Shown here piece by piece: positions 60,012 through 64,000 of a DNA stretch of 64,000 nucleotides. This DNA comes from Megalonaias nervosa (taxonomy: Eukaryota > Mollusca > Bivalvia > Unionida > Unionidae): contig JAECUM010004368.1 of assembly GCA_016617855.1 (NCBI GenBank), forward strand, positions 1-64,000, in the 5' to 3' direction. The translations under genes were made by a program, and so were the position numbers. Below the pieces are notes generated by a model. The model was not told where the DNA came from. It saw only the letters and a list, made by a program, of their open reading frames with translations, and did not search any database. Each line of letters begins with the position of its first letter. The first letter of the stretch is position 1.

Positions 60012-60108
60012 CAATAACTAAAAACCAAAATTTGCAAATTTGCTAAAAAGACTGCTTCAGAATTAATATTCTTAATATTTTGTTGTTGGATTAATTAGTT
60101 ATTGCATT

Positions 60109-60472
60109 CATTGACAGCATACTGCTCCAGTGGCCTAGTGGTTAGAGCATCCACCTTGGATGCAGGAGGTTGTGGGTTCAATCCCTGGCCAAGTCATACC
60201 AAAGACTTATAAAAAAATGGTACTAACAGCTGTCTCGCTTGGCACTCAGCATTAAGAGGTTAGTGTTAGGACTGGTCAGCCTGGTGTCAGGATAATGTGA
60301 CTGGGTGGGACATCATGCTATATGTCTGCGGCATGATGCCCCATTGCTAGACATCACTAGAAACTGCCACACTGCAGACATTGTAGCAATATGACTGAAA
60401 AATTGTTAAAGCTACATTAAAAATCCAAATCACACATGCACCACACACACACACACACACATTGACAGCATA
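60109..60472 (+). mobile_element. tRNA-derived SINE with perfect 13-bp target duplication
   Basis: Head tggcctagtggttagagcat (A-box), then gtgggttcaatccctggcc (B-box). The body runs through aagacttataaaaaaatggt and aggactggtcagcctggtgt and ends in a (CA)n tail. The 13-bp cattgacagcata flanks it at 60109-60121 and 60460-60472, so the element itself is 60122-60459. I recall this family from molluscan genomes. The sequence retains good box matches. Confidence 0.92.
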
Positions 60473-62645
60473 AGGCATGATATACAAATTACCACCATTA
60501 GAAATACAGTACTACTTTTTGGTTCAATGTTGCAGTATCACACATTATGTGTCTTCATTGTTAGCATGAATTCAAAATAATTGTTGATATTTTTATTTGT
60601 AGAAAAGATTTGGAAGGGGTATGGGTTGAAACGGCGCTAATTTTATCTTTAACAAATGTGCATTAAGATCCCTGTGTGAGATAAAATATCTCCCATGATA
60701 ACTCACACACAACAGAGTCCAGACACATGAACCATACTATAAACAAGGGTGCAAGTTACAGAGAAACCTATAAAAAAACTAATAAAGAAATCAGTGGAAT
60801 GAGGGGAAAATTGAGAGGGGGTTCATGGCAGATTACATTGTTGAATACTCATTTTATAACTGTGTTAAAATTAATGTGAATAAATTTCTCTTTATAATGG
60901 TTTTGTTTGTTTTTCTTCATAAATTATCTTCAATTTTAGGATAAACTATATTAAAGAGATCATTAAAAACATTTTTCCACATGGTTCTGTACACTTACCA
61001 TGTGCACCACTAAACACATTGTGTAATACATAACTGTGTTTTGGGTTGAATTGAATACATTCTAGTTTTATTGTTTGTTTAAAAATAAATTGAGGTTTCT
61101 CTTATCAAAAAGATGAACATTCACTTTGAGAAACAACTGTCAAAATTTGTGTTGTTTTCATTATTTATTCTTTTGTCACTAGATAGATAGATAGACAGAT
61201 ATATAGATAGATAGATTTAGTTACAGTGGAAAAGAAACAAAAATTCACAAAGCTTAAACATTACCAAACATAAATTTAATGGTTTTTTAAAAAACTGTAA
61301 AAGAAAATGGAAATGAGAATATGGTAATATTTGTAGTTTGTGACACACTTGAAAAATATCACTTCACATTTCTTGGCCTGATTCACTCAGTGTATTTCTT
61401 CCAACAATGAAGTTTATTTTATTCCCTGTCAGCTTGCCATAAAATTAGAGTCATTATCCTTTTTGCCATTTTCTCTGCCTGGGCTTTGAGAATTATTCCA
61501 GAGATAGGAACATGTTGATGTATGAACCAGGTGTACATAGCAGCATCTAACTATATATCATGTACAGTTCATGCCTGCTTTCATTTGAAGCCATCATTGG
61601 AATGAATATCATGCAAGTAATCCTGAAATTTCTGCTCATTCTTCAGCCAATCACTGAGTGCTTACTCATTAATTTTGAGTTCTCTAAAAAGTTTCATTCT
61701 TACAGTACCATTATGAACCCTATCAATAATAAAAATCTTTTCATGTACCAAGTGTGCCTTTCACTTTATTCCTTTTCTCTCAATGATCACATATACAAAT
61801 GATTAGGATATATTGCTGATTAATACATAAACTTTAATGATCTTAGGTACAAAATATTTTAAACCATATACAACTGGTCAAATAAAATTAATTGAATTTG
61901 ACACATGATAGTAATGACAAGAGCTTAAGCCAGTAGGATTTGCATGCCTTTGAACTACTTTATTTTAGCTTCCTTATCTAATTTGATTCAAAAGACATAC
62001 TTAATGTGATAAAACAACACAGGTCTCTTTTAATTGATTTTTGCAATGCAACAAACACTTCGCCAAGTTGCCAGTACATAAATAGATTCTCATAGAAGTG
62101 CTCATGGGTCTTGATGTGATGGTCAATTGACTCTTTTCATTTTTTAAAAGAAAGGAACATGCTATGATTACACTGCTAAGATTTAAACAGAATTATAAAA
62201 TATGAATTTCACCTGACAAAACATATTTAAATGATTATTTCTTCAATATTGACAATTATCAGAATTTGTCATTGATCGCTATTTTACCATATATTATTAT
62301 TTACAATGTATTTAGAAATATTTTTTCCAATAAAATCTAACAAAATATGGGATTTCTTATTAAAACTTACAATTGTCACAATGTTGATTCTTACTTTACA
62401 GGCACATAACCAGCATTTTGGATGATACAATGAGTGATATATCAAGGTTTCATTTACCAGTTCTGATCACAATTTTCTTTACATTCATCACATAGGGGTC
62501 AATTACTTTTTCATTTTTAAAAAATGTGTAATCTGGACACAGTGTTATAAGCAGACTTGCAAGTTATTGAGGGAGTGGTGTAGATACTATTTAATTAATT
62601 AATTGAATGCTTTAATGTATGTCAATATATTTTGTTGTTTTTCAG
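60473..62645. other. AT-rich intron, nothing further
   Basis: (GATA)n-like repeat at 61180-61215. No element or exon supported between 60473 and the acceptor at 62644-62645. Confidence 0.6.
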
Positions 62646-62720
62646 ATTACTGAAAGTACTCTTAAATGACCTCGTTGAAAAATATGTCCATGGAAAACAT
62701 CCCAAATTAATGCTGCGAAG
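62646..62720 (+). CDS. PlexB: Plexin exon, GAP segment
   Basis: 75 nt between ttttcag and gtacag, phase 2 at both ends. It reads LLKVLLNDLVEKYVHGKHPK then LMLR plus a split Arg. Plexins have x-LL-x-DL-x-x-x-x-x-x-x-x-PKL-x-LRR here, and LMLRR is the plexin-B form from memory (LLLRR in plexin-A). LRR is the site of the first arginine finger region in the plexin GAP. Confidence 0.94.
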
Positions 62721-62892
62721 GTACAGTATAGAGCCATCCTAACAGATAATATACTAATAATATTTCAAATGTATTTATAATGCTTAAAATGTCAAGCAGA
62801 TTTTTTCCTAGAGGACGGAAAATATCTTTTGAATGTCTCAACATACAGCACAGCCCCCATGCATTTAGTCTTTCTCTAACAACAAGAAAAAG

Positions 62893-62942
62893 AATGGCAA
62901 TAATAATAATAATCATAATAATAATAATAACAATAATAATAA
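62893..62942. repeat. (AAT)n microsatellite
   Basis: Imperfect ataataataat tract with cat and caa interruptions, in the short intron between two GAP exons. Confidence 0.9.
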
Positions 62943-63003
62943 ATTTATAGATTAACTGATGGGACCATTCACTGATTTGATGTATTATGTATTATAATTT
63001 CAG

Positions 63004-63070
63004 GACAGAGTCTGTTGTAGAGAAAATGCTGACCAATTGGTTATCTCTATGCATGTACAGATATTTAAAG
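63004..63070 (+). CDS. PlexB: Plexin exon, GAP segment (last in window)
   Basis: 67 nt between tttcag and gtaaaa. After the split Arg: TESVVEKMLTNWLSLCMYRY then LK. It matches the highly conserved plexin RTE-x-x-x-EK-x-LTNW-x-x-x-x-x-Y segment; VVEK and LS-x-C-x-Y favour plexin-B. It leaves in phase 0; the RBD and second GAP half must follow beyond 64000. Confidence 0.95.
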
Positions 63071-64000
63071 GTAAAAGCAAAATATAACCAGAAGGATACA
63101 ATAAAGCCTTGTACAATACTAACTTTACAGGAATTCATGTTCAGTGAAATTTAATATGTAATAGATAGATTTTTAGCAGACACCGGTATGAAGATATGGA
63201 GTAACAGTTTTTAAATTAGGGTTTCAGGATGTGAATAGTGATTCAACTGTCTCAAATCAAACTTTTGAAATGAATATGCAGAAGTGAAATCACCACTTAT
63301 ATCTTCAAACACAAGACTAAATTCCATATTCCAGCATCCTTTTGAAAGTTTTGTCAAAAAGTAGAAAATATAATTATATATCATAATTTGATTCAGAAAA
63401 ACATTTTGATAGCAGTAATATATTGCCTGCTGTTATTGTGTTGCTGTATCTTCTCCTGGCACTAGTCCCCAGTAAAGGAGATTATTTCCTCCTCCAATTT
63501 GTAATTGCAAGTCTAGAATTAAAAAAACAACAAAAAACCAACATAATTCCAGTCTGATGCCTCAGTTAATGTCTGACAACAGGAATGGCATTCTTCTTTT
63601 CTACATGGGTGCTCAGCCCTTCCTCATTTAAGTCATCTTCCATGGTTGTTTGGTAGAGCTCACAACTCTTGGCAACACTTTAGAGGTATAAAAATGTCTA
63701 GAGACACTATAGCAGATATGTAGAGGACCTTTTGCGTAAAATTCCAGTTGTTTGTTCACAGAAGTGTACATTTAACTGTGTAATATGTCATTATTTTATG
63801 TTTACTCATTTGATAAAGAAGGAAAGGGTAGAAATTCTTTATCATCCTGTGACAGCTTTGGTTACCTCACCCCAAAAATAAGGCAAATGTTTGATTAAAA
63901 AATTTAATTTGTGCAGACAAATAAATGTTAGATGGTACTGAAGAAGAGGCAAGTGATAGCAATGATATACTTGATGAATTGTTGAAAATATAGACAATTT
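63071..64000. other. Start of the next plexin intron
   Basis: Opens with the donor gtaaaa. No further exon is recognisable before the window ends. Confidence 0.65.

Noticed and set aside
60122..60200. tRNA gene
   Set aside because: A and B boxes are present but it leads into a SINE body with a target duplication, so it is a SINE head.
62400..62445. Possible plexin exon after ttacag (HITSILDDTM)
   Set aside because: The phases of 59628-59687 and 62646-62720 join directly, and the joined text matches the plexin family without an insertion.

Overview
The window is intron-rich metazoan DNA: AT-rich, with conserved coding exons of 60-264 bp, phase-preserving GT/AG junctions, introns up to about 16.6 kb, and dense retroelements, DNA transposons, SINEs and minisatellites. 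I see no bacterial or phage gene organisation. The tRNA-derived SINEs and the degenerate 150-200 bp intronic repeat families look like those I associate with molluscs. A mollusc or other lophotrochozoan is my best guess, from memory only and unproven.

The one host gene I can support is a plexin on the + strand, most like the plexin-B class. Nine exons are visible (13025-13136, 29693-29956, 35446-35622, 37728-37968, 52008-52156, 56504-56634, 59628-59687, 62646-62720, 63004-63070; 1276 nt, about 425 codons). They run in family order: third IPT repeat, membrane-proximal IPT repeat, transmembrane helix, juxtamembrane coiled coil, and the first part of the split cytoplasmic GAP domain. Sema, PSI and earlier IPT exons must lie to the left, and the RBD and second GAP half to the right. 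All eight internal junctions agree in phase.

Nearly everything else is intronic. 1-13024 holds tandem repeats, SINEs and a decayed Crypton/KIAA1958-type tyrosine recombinase. The 13137-29692 intron carries a DIRS-like element with inverted terminal repeats (14335-22080), split in its RNase H region by a 4.05 kb hAT transposon (16885-20930) with a perfect 8-bp target duplication. The same intron has a pogo/Tigger-like MITE (26293-26734) and a minisatellite whose last unit is the splice acceptor of the next exon. The 29957-35445 intron has a 41-bp minisatellite and a second, reciprocally deleted DIRS-like element (32021-35165). The 37969-52007 intron carries a complete but inactivated LTR retrotransposon on the minus strand (38080-44668) with domain order gag-PR-IN-RT-RH, the unusual Gmr1-type order. 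The 52157-56503 intron holds a 5'-truncated RTE-like LINE. The last introns hold minisatellites, a double hairpin element and a SINE with a perfect 13-bp target duplication.

The mobile elements all look defective. I found no evidence of a novel multi-gene system. The most distinctive observations are the integrase-before-RT element, the hAT-in-DIRS nest, and the splice acceptor embedded in a minisatellite that contains copies of the exon start.
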